Origin: Cloeon dipterum | Taxonomy: Eukaryota; Arthropoda; Insecta; Ephemeroptera; Baetidae | Assembly: GCF_949628265.1 (NCBI RefSeq) | Contig: NC_088788.1 | Span: 35,884,335-35,948,334, forward strand | Reading direction: 5' to 3' | DNA length: 64,000 bases | Shown: positions 34,801 to 48,761 of the stretch, in pieces | Layout: each line of letters starts with the position of its first letter | Numbering within the stretch: position 1 is the stretch's first letter | The notes under the pieces: model-generated | What the model was told of the DNA's origin: nothing | The model's input: only the letters and a program-made list of their open reading frames with translations | The model's database searches: none | Made by a program: the position numbers and the translations under genes

Positions 34801-35757
34801 GGCCCTGCGGTGTCGGGGGTGATTTTGACAAAGCGTTGAAACAGCCCGCGAGCATGCAATATCTGCATTAATTAGCATTCATTACCTGCCCGGGCTGCAG
34901 TTTTAACACACTGATTACACGGTATTAATCGCCCGAGAGCGTGAATAAAGCATTTTGATGTAATGCCCGCGATAAAAAGCTCGAAAACGAATACAACAAG
35001 CGCCGCCGCCGGTGTCGCGAAATCGTGTGTTATTTTTCTATACACACGTGCTGAGAAATCGTTATATTTATTGCCCGCACTTAATGGGGATTGCGTCCAA
35101 AAGCACAGAAAAATAAATCGGATTCAATCTATATGTATGAAACAGATAAAAGTTGAATGAAGAGCAGCACGCGCGTTGATGTTTCTCTGATGCAAGAGAG
35201 AAGCTCGAGCAAAGTTTGTTTTTGATAAATTGAATCTGGTCGGAAAGCACACACTTGACGCGGATGAAAGAAATAAAAATAAAAACTGGTACCGATAAAT
35301 TTGTCGAGATTACACGCGCGCAAGTTAAAAGCAATTTTCTCGAGCGCCAACACCGTCCTTGACCCACCGAGTAAGTGGACAAAAAGTGACCGGTAACGCT
35401 GGTTTTTTGGTGATACGCTTTTGATCGAGTACAGCGATTATGCAACAGAACCACTTTTGCTTCATGGATGTATACAAATTTAATGCGGTCTCAATTACGC
35501 AGCAAATTATACGGTTTCGGTTCTACTGGTTAAATGCTGCCGAGCTGGTTTGCTGGCGGTAGTGTTTAAAACGAATTATGCGGACGCAAAATTCGGTTGT
35601 GAAGGCGAAAAGTAATGATTAATAATTCAATTTACAGCAAACACACCCTCAAAAACGCCTTATTATGAAAAATAAACAAAATTAATCTAAGTAGACCAAA
35701 ATAAAACTTCAGACTCTTCCGTAAAAAGACTAAACACGAAGGAGAATTGGCACTCAC
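31860..35757. other. Non-coding stretch, possible Poxn leader intron
   Basis: No gene is seen. It includes a (GCA)6 run at 32773-32790, a CpG-rich patch near 33540-33780 and a degraded family A repeat near 34300-34450. If the exon at 35758 belongs to Poxn, this is its first intron. Confidence 0.35.
34300..34450 (+). repeat. Repeat family A, short form
   Basis: Contains 'gagcattgtctccttatg', 'cacattttatttcacaat' and 'ttggatgaattgcgac'. This matches the motif order of the copies at 36455, 43975 and 53255 (reverse). Confidence 0.5.
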
Positions 35758-36250
35758 CACGACGTGTGTCAGTGAGTCAGTCAGGGTGCGGATGCGGAGG
35801 AGCCGGCCGGAAAAGGGTGCTTGTGCTGGCAGCGAGCGAATCAAAGTGGCGTGTCGTTCTGGAACCCGAGTGTGAAGATGGCACGGTGGCTGCGGCGCGA
35901 GGCGGCGGCGTGCGGAGGCCGCTCGGCTGCCCCCGGCGGCGCGTGCCGGGGGTGGGGGCTACGGTGCGCGTGCTGCGGGGCCGCGGCGCCGAGTGGCGTC
36001 GACGCGACGCCTCACGCGCCACCTCCGCCGACGCCGCCGAACCCCCGCGAGCGCCAATGAGACGCGCGGGAAGGCGGGGCACGAGTCGTCCCCGGGCGGG
36101 CGAGCCGCTCGGGAGGAGCGCGCTCGTCTGCGCGTCGCGGCTGCTCGATGCTCGCTCGCGAGCTCACTCTGCCGCTGGACCACCACAGCGATGCCCATGC
36201 CTTTCCTTCCACTCAATCCCCTGGCTCGCTTCTTCTCTCTTCGCTCCTAA
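35758..36250 (-). promoter_or_regulatory. CpG-dense island with minus-strand donor; candidate Poxn first exon
   Basis: This is the most GC- and CpG-rich block of the window (about 35870-36180). Its lower edge has a strong minus-strand donor, CGTCGTG followed by GTGAGTG, at 35758/35757. The next minus-strand acceptor with a good tract that leads into coding sequence is the Poxn leader at 31856. I infer an unannotated non-coding first exon and promoter. Frames that stay open across the island do so in several registers at once, as GC-rich DNA does, and none encodes a known domain. Confidence 0.35.
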
Positions 36251-36454
36251 CTTTCTTTTTCTTCCCTTCAAACCTGTGCAAATCGAAACCGTTTTATTCT
36301 TGATAAAAATTAACTCATTATCCAAGACGCCTGGTTTTTTTTTATTAGTAAAAAGTTTAAAGAAAATTCGTGAATAATCCTTTTTGTCTACTGTATAAAA
36401 ATTATTAAAAGCTATAATACTTCTTTTAGGAAAACTTCTGAAAAGTTTCCTCAC

Positions 36455-36610
36455 TAATCAAGCACTGTCTCCTTACTGTAAAAACAAGATTGTTTTAAAA
36501 TTTTTCGTCAAAATTCCTACTCCGTTGGATAGATCGCGACAAGACGGATCGAAATCAAGCGAAAAATCGATAATTTTGGCAATCTGAAATAGTATGTCCC
36601 TGTTTCGTTA
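36455..36610 (+). repeat. Repeat family A, short form
   Basis: 'aagcactgtctccttactg' followed by 'ccgttggatagatcgcgac' and 'atcgaaatcaagcgaaaaat'; same order as the other plus copies. Confidence 0.55.
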
Positions 36611-38044
36611 AGTTCATAAACAAAAATCTCAATTAACTTTGCAATGTTCAACAAAGCAAAAAATGTTCTTAATTATGTTAGCCTGTAAAGCTCTCTTCTA
36701 AGTAATTCTGAGGCAATATTTTTCGCCATATTGTAAATAAAACAAACTGTCGGGACAGATTGTTGATAAAAAAAACTACCTGTTTAAATCAAATTACTGG
36801 TGATTACCGTCAATTGAATACCAACTAGCGTTTTAAGACTTCAAGGTGCCGACAAAATTTCTCTTCAGTGGGCCTTCAAAAAGCATGAGTAGAAGAAATT
36901 AAAACGATAAACAGGGAGGGGAAATATTGAGTGCGTTCAAGAAGAATTGACAAAACCTGAAGGTGGTGCTTAAGGTTAGAGTAAAAATTCCAACGGCAAG
37001 GTGTGCAGAAATTGCGTCTTAGGTTTAATTTATGGTGAAATTTTGAGATTACTTCGCTCTCCTCGTGATTGAGAAGTAGAAGAAGGTTCCTTTTTGTTAT
37101 AAACAACTTAGGAAAACGCCGATAAAAATTCGTTAAGGGTGGTTTGTCCGGGGGATGATGGTCAACATCAAAGTTGACTTGAAGTCTTTCTGTTGAGACC
37201 AGTGCTGAAAGTAATGAACCAAAATATAACAGGTATTTCAGAGATTTTACCGGGAATCTCGGCGAAAACTCTTTTATCATCGATAATACGAATAAAGCTG
37301 CAAGGGCATACATCTCAAGAAAAACTAATCCCACCTCCTGAAAGCTGATGAAATTTTCAATATTTTCCACACGAATAAACTGCTCCAGTTAATTCCTGTC
37401 AAAAGTTTCCCAAAATTTTTAAATTTACAAGATATTTTTCAGGTTTGTCTAGATTTATATTAAGTCTTTGGTAACATTTTCTAAAAAAATCATCACTTTC
37501 CCTCGAGCCGTTATTGTGCTAAACCCAAGATCCTGCCAAGAAAAACCAAAACACGACAAGGTTTCCAAGAAAAATGAAAAAATTACAAATGTTTGGACAT
37601 CGATTGTGTTGTCGGTGTACTGAATAGTCTTTCTGGACCTTGATTATGGAATTCACTCTCGGTTACTTTCGATGTACGAAGGGGAATCTCCAAACCAAAA
37701 GGCGAAATTCGGTGAGAGGGAAACGCAAAGAGAGGCGAGGCGCGTGTGGCAGAGAGAGAAGTGGCACGCGAGTCAAACGCGTCTTTAGCGTCAGTCGAGC
37801 GACCCATCGCTGATGCAAAGCGTCTCTCCACTGCACGATGCCGTCCTCTCACGATGAGTCGTGGCTATTTGCTAACTAGATATTCAAATTATGGCAAACA
37901 AAAATTTCAAAGATTTTATAAACGTCTTTAATTTTTATCTTTAAGGTTCGAAAAAATTATTTAAATTTGATCGATACAGGATGAAAATTGAAAATTATTT
38001 GAGTTGTTGGATGCAATGAGTCCAAAAATCGATAACAATTTGTT

Positions 38045-38345
38045 CTATACGATTTCTACAGTAAAAATTGAAATTTTTTAAATTTTCTCCAAAATTTCCA
38101 GCATTTGACCACATTTTCTTGGCAGATTTGATCTTGTCGAGATCTGTCCAACAGCGAATGAAACCATTTTAGGAACACTCTTTGTTGTGGAATAAAATAA
38201 GATTTCAAGTAAGGAGACAGTCCTCGCCATTTGAAAAGCGTGCTAATTTTGCAGCCACTTTAAAAAAATTAGATCAATTTTGGCTTAAACTGAATCCTAA
38301 GGGATGAGTTCATGCATTGGCAGCCGCAGGATTTTACAGTATTCT
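38045..38345 (-). repeat. Repeat family A, long form, inverted
   Basis: Reverse complement of the 3395-3645 copy. Reading the plus strand, 'gaccacattttcttggcag', 'ttgttgtggaataaaataag', 'aagtaaggagacag' and 'cctaagggatgagttcatgc' each match the complement of a block there, up to the 'agtattctcttta' end. Confidence 0.65.
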
Positions 38346-40124
38346 CTTTAAGATATAAAACCACGTATGAAAATGCGATAGACATCAGCATTTGGAAGTG
38401 AGGGAATTAATTAGAATATTATGGCGTCGTTTGGTATATCTACAACCCCCGATCGGCGGCGGCTCGCGAGTCCACACCCAGGTGGTTCCATTTTTTGTCC
38501 GAAATAGGTGGGACTTAGCAGGCAGGCAGGTGCTCTGAGGGCAATCGCCGGCGGACATGGAGAGACACTCGACAACGATTATCCTCGAGCCGCAATTATA
38601 TCGCAGCAGAATCTAGCCTCAAACAAGAAAAAAAGATATAATGTGTTCTGTAATAGAGGAAGGCCACTCGCGAGCAAGCGAACGAGCGAACGCGGGCACA
38701 CTTCGTATAAGACAATTTATTTTTTCCTCTGAAAATAAAGCGCCTCCGTTTGAATATGTGTACGTGCGGTTGCTCACCAGAATTTGTTTCATGTGCGCGC
38801 GTGCAAGGAAAAATAAAGAGTAAATCTATATAGGCATCGCGTTTTGCAGCTTTGCTCGACGCAGGCTACTTGCGGGTTGTACTTCTGTGTGGTTTCAAAT
38901 AAATCTTCGAGTGTGACATCCACATACCAGTTCTTGTCTGCTTATAAAAAACATTTTTAATTGATTAATTGAGATTTAAAATTTGATTTCGCGGAATAAA
39001 AATGGCTTTTGCGAGGTATAAAAATAAAAGCTTTTAGGTCGAAGTAATTTTCAGCACGCAATCTTGTATTCTAATTTTAGGTATAATTGTTTGCATAGAG
39101 TGGCGCCTATTTTTATCCTCTTTATTTTGGAGGGGGAAATCTCCAATATCAAATTGAGAGTAACAGAAAATCAATTTACATTTTAATATCAACCTTGAAT
39201 TTCGGCAAGTCTGAGAATGGAGCCGCCTGTGCCGCGCACACACGGTCTATTCCTAATAACACCCCTTCTCTTTTGCGCCGACTCTTCCTCCTCTTATTTT
39301 AGCACGTGCAGCCGAAATTAACATTTGATCAAATCAGCAGCACGTGAGATGGTGGAAGCGACAGCAGGTGATGTGCCAGTACTAAATCTTCAGTAGCCGC
39401 CACCACAAAAAGGAATAATAAAACCGCCGTCGATGGGCAAAAATTGACGCACGAGCCATTAGTGTTTTATTCAAATTGTATAATTAGCAATAGAAGCAGC
39501 AGAGAGACCACCCCAAAGCAAGATGATGAAATCTAAAGGACAGTTTTAATGTGGTCAGTACCGAGAAAAGAGCTTTATGTCTTTTTAAATTCTGCGGCTC
39601 ATCTCCTTGAACCACTTAGGTAGTTTTATATATAAAAGCTTGCCCAAACGCACGATGATTTACGTTCTACCGCCCATTCGACAGAAAAAGGGCTACAATC
39701 CAATTTGATAAGTCTGTTTTTAATTAAAGCACATAGATAACACAGTGTTAAATATTTGGCGAATCTGCCGATGATTTAATGCACTGAACGGAAACGTCAA
39801 AAATATTTTAATAAGATCAGAGCTATTATTTAAACTATTTTATCGTGTCCGAGGATAGAAACCAGTTTTGAAATGCATAAACTATGCTAGACCAGTTGCT
39901 ACGTTTTGATATTATAATCGCGGCGTCGGCAGTTCTTCGTATGATATGAATTAATGCTGATTAATTGAGTGGTTTGCTTCTTCCTTTTTGCATCGCGGCA
40001 TATCATAAAAAATGTAATTCATATGGCGTCGACAAAAGTGTCGTGTCTCTTTTCGAGCGCGGGCTGCGAATTGGCGCAGGTGCGAGTCGGCGATAGCATT
40101 TTATATATTGCGGCAAAAACACAC

Positions 40125-40146
40125 CCATCCATCCATCCATCCATCC
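40125..40146. repeat. (CCAT)n microsatellite
   Basis: Five tandem CCAT units plus a partial one, followed about 15 bases later by a short (ACGG)n run. Confidence 0.9.
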
Positions 40147-40753
40147 TGCAGAGTTAACAAACGGACGGACGGACGCTCCAGCGCTTGTTGGACATTAATA
40201 CCGCTTAGCTAATTGGATTCATCGGCTCATCCATTAAGCCATGCGAACTCAGCATACGTGTATATGCTTAGCCGCGTCTAAATTGCGTCGCGTAATAAAG
40301 GCTTCACATGATGTATTCTTGGGTGTCCACCAATTCATTATTCACCGAGATACATTTATGAATGCTAATTTTTCATAATGTCCTACAGCCTTTTTCGCCT
40401 CAATATCTCGTCCTGTATTGTTTAATTCTTGATTTATTTCCATTGTACAAACAAATCATTATTAAGACGGACGACTTGATTAAATTTTAGATATTAATGT
40501 TGCCCTATTCACTAAAAGATTATTTACGTTCTGGGCGAGCCTGTTTATTTATTGCGTTGAGAAATAGAGCTGTGAATTTCAGAAGACAGATACAAAATTG
40601 CAATGAAACCAATGATATTTCACGGGGATGAAGTCAAACAAACTCGATAAAGTTTACAACAGAATACAAATTATTTTTATTGGTTTCACGGGACAATTTT
40701 TTAAAGTTTTTAAATCTGTATTTCCAGTCCACGCGGCGTAATTTAAAAAATAT

Positions 40754-41707
40754 GGTGTGCTTTAGATTCATCTCGCTGAGCCCTATCAAATCAATATCAA
40801 ATTTGATGCCCTACTATTTTAATTAAAATTATGGAAATGGCCTCAGGATTTTGGAATTTTAAAAATGTGTGCTTAAAAGTTGTCCCGTGACATGTGTGAA
40901 GTTGTGAGTAAGTATCAGTGTTGTTCTAAACTGTTTCCGAAAAATTACGCATCCAAAACTATAAGAATTCGACTTTTTCGTATTTTGCAATTTTGTCAAC
41001 TCCAAATCTCCGGTTCTTATTGTTAAAATTGCAAAAACTAACCGCCGTTAGACTCGTCTCGACCACCACTAACCAGCTGAAGGGTCGTCACTCACCCTGC
41101 AACCCCAAATTGCTATATTTCACCACCTTGAGGAAAATAAAAACATTATCTATAACGTTTCCAATATAACGCTCGCATTTTTGTTTTAATTTTTACAATA
41201 AATATATGTACTGTTGTAATTTTTAAATAGAGTGTATATAGTGAAAATTTTGAGTGAATTTTGGGTAATTTGAAACATTTTTAAGCATTATTGAAGAGGC
41301 GTTCTTGTAGTTCATTTTTGCTATTTAAATCGTAGTAGGAGGTTGAAAGGGGTGAAAGGTAAGCACCCCTAAAGCATTTAGCTGGTTAGAGTAGGTCGAT
41401 AAGAATCTAAAGGTGGATAGTTTTTGCAATTCTGATGGTTAGAACCCGAGATTTTAAGTTGCAAATAAATACAAAACATACAAATTTCGTGTTTTTCGAG
41501 TTTTGAAGCGCAATTTCTTGAAAACGAATAAAATCTCCACTCTGAAATTTTACACAAGCACACACATGTTATGGGACAACTGTAAAGCACGTTTTCAAAG
41601 TTCAAAAATCCTGAGCTCATTCCCAAAATTTTAATTGGAAACCAAAATTAACTGTAGCGAGCTTTAACAGTTCGATTGGGCTTGTCAAGTGGAATCCAAA
41701 GCACACC
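40754..41707. mobile_element. Repeat family B, full inverted-repeat (foldback) copy
   Basis: The left end GGTGTGCTTTAGATTC and the right end GAATCCAAAGCACACC are complementary. So are internal blocks: 'ccggttcttattgttaaaat' against 'gatggttagaacccgag', and 'accagctgaagggtcg' against 'catttagctggtt'. Arms of about 350 bases surround a centre of about 230 bases with no coding capacity. Single arms elsewhere in the window begin or end with the same GGTGTG terminus, which defines the element's outer edge. Confidence 0.65.
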
Positions 41708-42805
41708 TTCTTTTTGAAATTGCACCACGGAAGATGAGTTACTAACGTCTCTTTTTTCCTAAATCATATCTCCTAAAACCCCTAAATATCCATATTTTTT
41801 CGAAATATTTTTATAACTTAATTTCCTATAGTGAAGACTACAGCTTTGTCCTGTAACCCTTGACATTGCGTCATTTTTATTCATCATGACTAAATTTCAA
41901 TAAATAATTCTTGCGAAAATTTTTAACAAATTAATTTCCTGCTCGTTTTCCAATTCTAGTAGCATGCCGTGCATGATTCTATGAAACTGTAGACAATGCT
42001 CCAGCCACAAAAGGGCTGCAGGAAAAAACGACTCGAAAAATGTATGAGTGCGTGCGTGCGGTGGCTGTGGAAACACCTGTTTGTTTCATCTCGCTGTGTG
42101 TGCATTCGATTTTTCTGGCAGACGCGCATCAGCAGGAAACTTCCCCTCAATGAAAACGTTAGCCATTGACTGGGGAGTGGAACGACTAACAAGTTTGCGG
42201 TCGACCAAACAGAGATGTTGAAGAATTCTGCGTCTCTTTTGGGAAAGGTCGGTGCGTGTGCTAATTGCTCGGGCGGCATTGTTGTGCGGCCCGCTTAATT
42301 GGCCGGCCGACTCGCATTTTTCGCATTTCGCCGAGATGCTTCGGTTCGGTCTCTTTTGCCTTTTGCACAAGGCACGTTCCATTGGAGTGAGTCGCTCAGG
42401 CAAAGAATGCTCAGAACGTGGCCACTCAAAATTGACGGCGGATTTTTGCACGTTTATCAAGCAAAATGTCAAAGAGGCAGAAGCGACCTGTTTTCGGCAC
42501 TTATCGACATCTAGAGTGGAAACCTATACTTGCAAAAGAGCCACGGGCTTTACTTTAAAAAGGGATATAACATTTGCGTGTAAATAATATAGATTTCACA
42601 AAAAATGCGGTATGCAAACAGCCATTTTTTTCTTTGTCAGACGACACTAATCAAAATTGGTACGAATTTTTTAGCGGCGAGCAGAGCTTGAATTAATTTC
42701 CATAATTTCAATGAATAACGCCTAAGCTAACAGTTTTCCTCCAAAGGTGCTGATAAACGCTGGAGATAAGCAATAAGCTAGTTTTTGCTGCTTTGATTGT
42801 GCTAG

Positions 42806-42831
42806 CAGGCAGGCCAGGCAGGCAGGCAGGC
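42806..42831. repeat. (CAGG)n microsatellite
   Basis: Six CAGG-like units with one interruption (ggcagg, ccagg). Confidence 0.85.
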
Positions 42832-43974
42832 GTTCATGCATTAAACATGAGTTGCGCCGGTGGCCTAACTTCGTGTTTAATGTGTATCATTTACGGCTGC
42901 TTAATTACATGCCCACGAGGAAGTGCATTCATTTTTCCATAAGCAAGGACTTTGTTGCGCTGCTCCGCGCCTGATTAATTGCCTGGCAATTAGACCATTA
43001 ATGACGCCTCCCGTAATGGGAGAAAGAAAATAGACAAAAGTAAACAACGACCAGAAGGTAAACAGGGCCGACAAATTTATCACGTTTTTCTCCCCTGCGG
43101 CACCCGGGGAATGCTACCTTAAAATTTTCACCGATTCACCAAAAAGGTGGCAATTAAAATTACTTCTTGCGGCCGCGCGGCTCATAATTTTATTTCATTT
43201 CGCTGCAGGAATTTCCAGAAGCATCTCTCGAATTGTGTAATATGTAATTTATAGTTTGTGGTAGCGCATAACAGAAGTGATTCTGATTCGCCTGATAAAT
43301 TGCTTTAAAGGGGCGAAAAACACATAATGCCGATAACGTGTGCGGACCACCAGTGGTGAATGTGAATTATCGCGGGTGCGCGATCAGTGAGACAGGGAAC
43401 CATAGAGCGCTCCGAGCGAACAAGTAGACAATCCGACTAAAACAACTCCTCCTTCAAAACAGAAGAGAGCGACTTGATCTATAAATAATAACACATCTCG
43501 CTGCGCAGCCGGGCTTTCAAACGCGCACCGTAATTACCCTGGCAAAAGCCTATGGAGCGCGCGCTCTGTAATATCTGCCAACCAAATTTATAACTTATTT
43601 CTGGATTCCAGCCTCAAAATTTCAAGATAAGTGCGGTCGGTCGGCTGATGGGCGGCAAAATCGAGCCTATTATGCGGAATAAAAGCGAAAAATTGTACAC
43701 CAAACAGACGGACACATTCCTTTGCCGAAAAACAGACCCAATCCATCGTCTCAGACAAATTACTGCGTACGTATTTTTATTCTTGATCCATTCATAAGCA
43801 CCATAATCAATTCGCACAGTTTGAAAATTCATCTAATCAGCTAGAGAATATTAATAAATAATGAATGCTAAGCCTTGTATTGAACAAATAGGTATAATGT
43901 TTTGTAATAAGTTGACTTTTCAACGATGAATATCCGGATTGTGTGGAAGTTGGTTGGTATTTTTAATCAACAAC

Positions 43975-44110
43975 CACTTTCTCCTTACTGTAAAATCACG
44001 ATTTATTTCACAATTAAAATTCGCACACCATTGGATAGGTCGCGAATCATATAAGCAAAAAACATCAAATATTTAAAGAATTTGGCAAAATCAGAAATTA
44101 AACTGTTCCT
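43975..44110 (+). repeat. Repeat family A, short form
   Basis: 'actttctccttactgtaaaa', 'cgatttatttcacaatt' and 'ccattggataggtcgcgaa' follow the family A order. Confidence 0.5.
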
Positions 44111-47100
44111 TGGACCAAATTTTAGAGATAAACTGTTGCAAAATGTGTGTCTATTTGGAGTTATTTGCCAGCAGTGTGTCAAACGAGTACCTCTATAGCT
44201 TTGACTTAACGTTTCCGAAACTCGTTTTTAACCGGCCATGTAAAGCAAATACGCGTCAATTTATAAATTTCAAGATGCTATCGCGTCGCTCCGTAATTGC
44301 GTTTATAAAGCGCCCATTTCTGGTTTTCGTAAGCAATAAGCACATTTGACTACGACAATTTCAGGAATTCAAATAAATTACATTCGCGATCACAAAAAAA
44401 GGGCTGAAAATTCAGTTGTTGGAAAGGAAACGTCGCAGAAATTGTATTTTACGAGCAGCCACTAACTCATCGCGGAAATCTCGCGCCGAGCAACACCTGC
44501 CTATAAATTTTGTGGCTGTGAGCAGCTCAAATCTAATAAGCCCGGCGCGTGAGTGTTCAGAAAGAAATGAAAAATGATTGGCTCCAAGTTCTTCCAACAC
44601 TCATTACGTAAGACTATGGCATAGTCTAAAAGGATAAATATTACCCGTATTTTGGGAATAGCTAATAAATATACGTTCGTGAAATAAAACAAGCAGCTAC
44701 AGGCCAATACGAATAAATACTTATTCAAAATTAAATTTTCAATGGGAGAGTATCATATTTTGTCTTGTTCATTAACACGTTTAACCAGCCTGGAAGGTTT
44801 GGAATGGTTTGTTGCGTATTTTTCGAGAATATTGGTTGCAGAGATCGCAGCGCGTGCTCGAACAGCAGCAAAAACATGCTTGGCATAAATAGTTGCCTTC
44901 TCACTGCAGCCTTAATAGTTGTCATATCGTTATGAAATCTTCAGAGGATGTGTATGATGGTATTTCAATGGAAGTTCAACTCTAACCCAACCCTTAACTC
45001 ACCCCTTGCAATTTTTAAATGTGAATTTTCGAGGAAATTAATTCATATTTTAGTAGAAATCCACTTTTCAGTTAAATTTGTATCAGGGGCTGTTCTTATT
45101 TCGACCATACCACCTCCAAACAACCCCAAAACACAAGCAATTTCCAAACCAATAACCTACAATTATAGTTTCATACATATTTTTACGAATTAATAAAACT
45201 GGACCTACATATAGCGTAAAATTTTCAGTGTTGAGCACTGTGTCTGATTGCGAGGCCAGATGTGCAAAGTGCACGAAATAAAATGAACCCTAACCTCTCC
45301 ATTCGCTCAACCGAAACGCCACCACATTATTTTCCGCGTGAATTACCTTCCAAAGTGCAGAACGCTTTGAAAGAAAACAAGCGCACGCTTATCCGTTAGG
45401 GATTCCAATTACACCCGTGATGCACAAGATCGTGTTTCGTCTGATTGATCACACCCAAGGGTAAAGTTTGTCGGCTCATCCATATGAGCAGGGAAGATAC
45501 ACGAAACAAATCATTTTTAGAGCCTGGATGAATGTGATCCAAATTTTGAGCTGAAAGAAATGAAACACGGTTGGGACGAGCATATTAATTCAATTTAGTC
45601 TGCAAAGCCATGAAACCCTAATTAACGTTCAGTAGGAACTAGACAAAGGCAATTATTTCAGCATTAGATTAGGATTCGGGAAGCCGGGCAATTTGCATCT
45701 AATTTGCCATAATGTAATGAACCCTTTGGAGCACGCTGATTCAGGTCTAATTTTTGTTAATCAGTAATCACTCCATAATAACAGCCATGCAGATGATGAA
45801 GAGCCGAAAACAATTTTCATCTCAGGAAGCCAACCGATCAGGTAGATGATGCATAATGGCTAAAATATTGCTAATTGACTTTTTTTTCATCATCGAGCTG
45901 TTCCTGATTCAGTTTAAATTAAAATTACTTATTCCAGCTTAGTTTGGAAGCTGCATTCCAGCTTGAAAAATAAAACGCACTTCGGTGAAGGAGAAGCTCG
46001 ATTAGCGGCAATCATTGTCCGCATTCCCACACTAAAGTGGCCCCTTAATTGAGCTCAACCCCTTTCGTCACAACGAGAGCGCATTAATATTTTGACAACA
46101 CGACCCCAACTCATATTAATGTCATAATAAACTCTCGGCGTCTTAACAAGTCGGCCGAGATAAAACTCGGCGTCTCGAGAGTGCTGGAATATTTTAATTA
46201 ATTGCCCCGCTCCGACGCTTATCTGCAATCAGGGGGTTAATGTCGCCGATTCATCTCGTAACCCTTTCGTGGCGGCGGCGACGACGGCCACCCAGCAGCT
46301 AATTAATTCGAGGGCGAAAAAGACGTCAGACGCGCACGATCGCGGCATTCAAATTAAAAAACAATTAAAAAGTCGGAGGGAGGCTCGCTTAATTTGCTTC
46401 TTTTCTTCTTCAGGGCGGCTGATTAGGTCGTGTGATTATTCACGACGCAGACAGCTCGTTTTGAATTTCGTCTGCTCCGTCGGCCGGTTTATCACTGCAG
46501 CTTTTTCAGCCGCAGCCGCCTCTTCGAGCGCTACATTAAGGGCCATCTGCCAGCCAAAAGTGGCTACCGGATTTTACAAGGCAGCAGCGGTCAAATCAAA
46601 CCCTTTTACAGCGAATGTATTCAAAACATTATGCTTTCGCCGACGCTGGTGACCACAGATTAGCATGTTAATTTATTTTGCAGCTTTTGTCTTTTAACCC
46701 TAATTTCCAGGCAAAGCACATGAATTCGCAAACAAACGTATAATATAAATTCTTCCCTCCCAGAATAAATGAAAATTTTTCAAGTGGATGTCAAACAGCG
46801 TCTTTCATTGTAAGAATAAAACAGGCACACTTGCGGACAGCCTGCCTGCTGATTCTTGTAAAAAATTATCGGTGGGCTGGCTAATGAAAAGACGAGCACA
46901 CGCCAAAGGGCTGGATGCCTCGCGGCCCATTTGTCATCTATCGCTTCTGCGAACGGCCAAAAAGCGCGAGCAGGTGGAGAAAAACGACGACTCCGGCTCA
47001 CAAGCAGCGTCGCCTCGGGCAACCATCAAATTATTAATATGGGAGCCCTCGCAGCGGTGCTCTCGCCGCGCAGAAGTTCGTTTTCGCCGTTTGCGTCGCC

Positions 47101-48761
47101 AACAGCGCCTCCAAACTCGATTAATTCGCGCCGCGCGCTGTCGAACACTGCTGTTAACTATCAAAACAGCTTGTATAGTATAATCAGCCAAAACAGAAAA
47201 GGAAATTTCTCTTTAAAAGCTTGTTTGGCTAAATTAATAACGTGTCGCATTCATTTTCGAAATCATTTTTTAATACTAACCGATTTTACAGGCTAACAAT
47301 TAAGAGCAATTTGCGTTGTTGACTTTAGCACGAAGTTCATGAAATCAGGACCGATCGAGGAACAGTCAAATTTTTCACGATCTATCCAAAAAATCACCTT
47401 CATATTAAAGTAAATTGGAATTTAACACATTAGGGAGACAATGCTTGATTAGCAAGCAGCCAATTTTCTATTTTGGAAATATTTTTGCATTTTCTTAATT
47501 CTTAAACAGCTTGAAAAATTTCATAAAATCTTTTACAATTTGCGCATGTACGTTTAAACTTCAATGGAACACGCAAACATTTAAAGAGATAACAATTTTC
47601 CGTTTCGTTTTAAGGTGGGGCTAATTAAAAGGATCAAATCGTAATTGCGCAAATATGACAGATAAATTTGACGGTCTTCCGGCAATTTGCATGTTAGCTG
47701 AACTAAAAGAAAAATTGCTGCTTCGCGGGCTCTTTGTTGAAGCAGAAATTGCGTCAATTTTACTTCCAAACGTGTTTCCCTTGTCATTCTCAACTTACAC
47801 TATTTTAAGTGCACACGCATGCAAAGTATAAGGCCGGTGTCGGGTTAATTTGTAATTCCGTGCAGGCACCGTGCCGACGCATTTTTTGCCTCCTTCGGCA
47901 CCAGAGAGCATTAATTGACTGGTGTGCCGCGTGAATAATTTAAGTTATTCGGCGGCACATCGAAGGAAGCAACAAGCTGTTTTGCGGCAGAGAGTGCGAG
48001 AAATAATGATAAATTCGGCGCACCACCGCCACTTAGTAAATTATACATACAAATTATCCTGCAATATTATGTGCCAGGCGAACCTATAATCTCGCCGGGC
48101 ATCAATTTTCTATTACCGAGGTGGAAAGTTTCACACCACAGGAGCAGCTCTGCGCCCAAGATAATCACCTGGATCTCATTATTTCCCGTCTAGCCAAAAG
48201 CCAAACCTCATTAAAGCTGTAATGTTGTGATTTTCAAGCATCTCCTCGATGTAAACAGCAAAAAGTGTAAACTGAATATTGTTTCGTATTGTTATGGCCT
48301 GAAGCAGCATAAAAAACGGACCTCTTTCTCAGTTGTTTTGTATAAAATTACATTTGTTCTCAATTAATCAGGAGGCGTTATTTACCCGAAGCCCGGCGAA
48401 GCGCGTCAATAAAGCAGCTCCCTTGTTCCTGGAAATTCCGCACACTGCATGGAGAAATTGGGATCTCTTTTGATGTTAGCCGAATGTGATACCTGGTTAT
48501 TCGGAGATTTATGAGTTTTATATCATAAACTTTTATTTAGAAAACGCACGGCATCTGGACCAAAAAACACAAGCGCCTGTTTGCGGTCGAGGACTCTACT
48601 TTAGCTTGAACTCTGGAAGGAGTGCACTCACCCTAGCAATAAATTATCCTATATTTATCTTATCCTTCGAAACTAACCGAAGAGTTTTTGCTCTTCAGCA
48701 AATAAATACATGTAATATAGCAAAAGGTGGTTAATTTATTGACTAGAAATGCTCAAAAAGC

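Noticed and set aside
35766-36377. 203-residue plus-strand frame in the CpG island
   Set aside because: Several frames on both strands stay open here, as expected of GC-rich DNA, and the Arg/Ala/Gly-rich translation matches nothing. The minus-strand donor suggests a non-coding exon instead.
36876-37370. 164-residue minus-strand frame, partly hydrophobic
   Set aside because: It has no family signature, conserved Cys pattern or flanking exon. It could be a lineage-specific gene, but nothing in the sequence supports that over chance.
40125-40146. Tandem CCAT repeat as a CRISPR-like or satellite array
   Set aside because: Too short, no spacers, and an ordinary microsatellite in an animal genome.
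46260-46660. Possible alanine-rich coding exon
   Set aside because: The GC-rich start comes from a GGC repeat; no ATG, donor or domain supports a gene.
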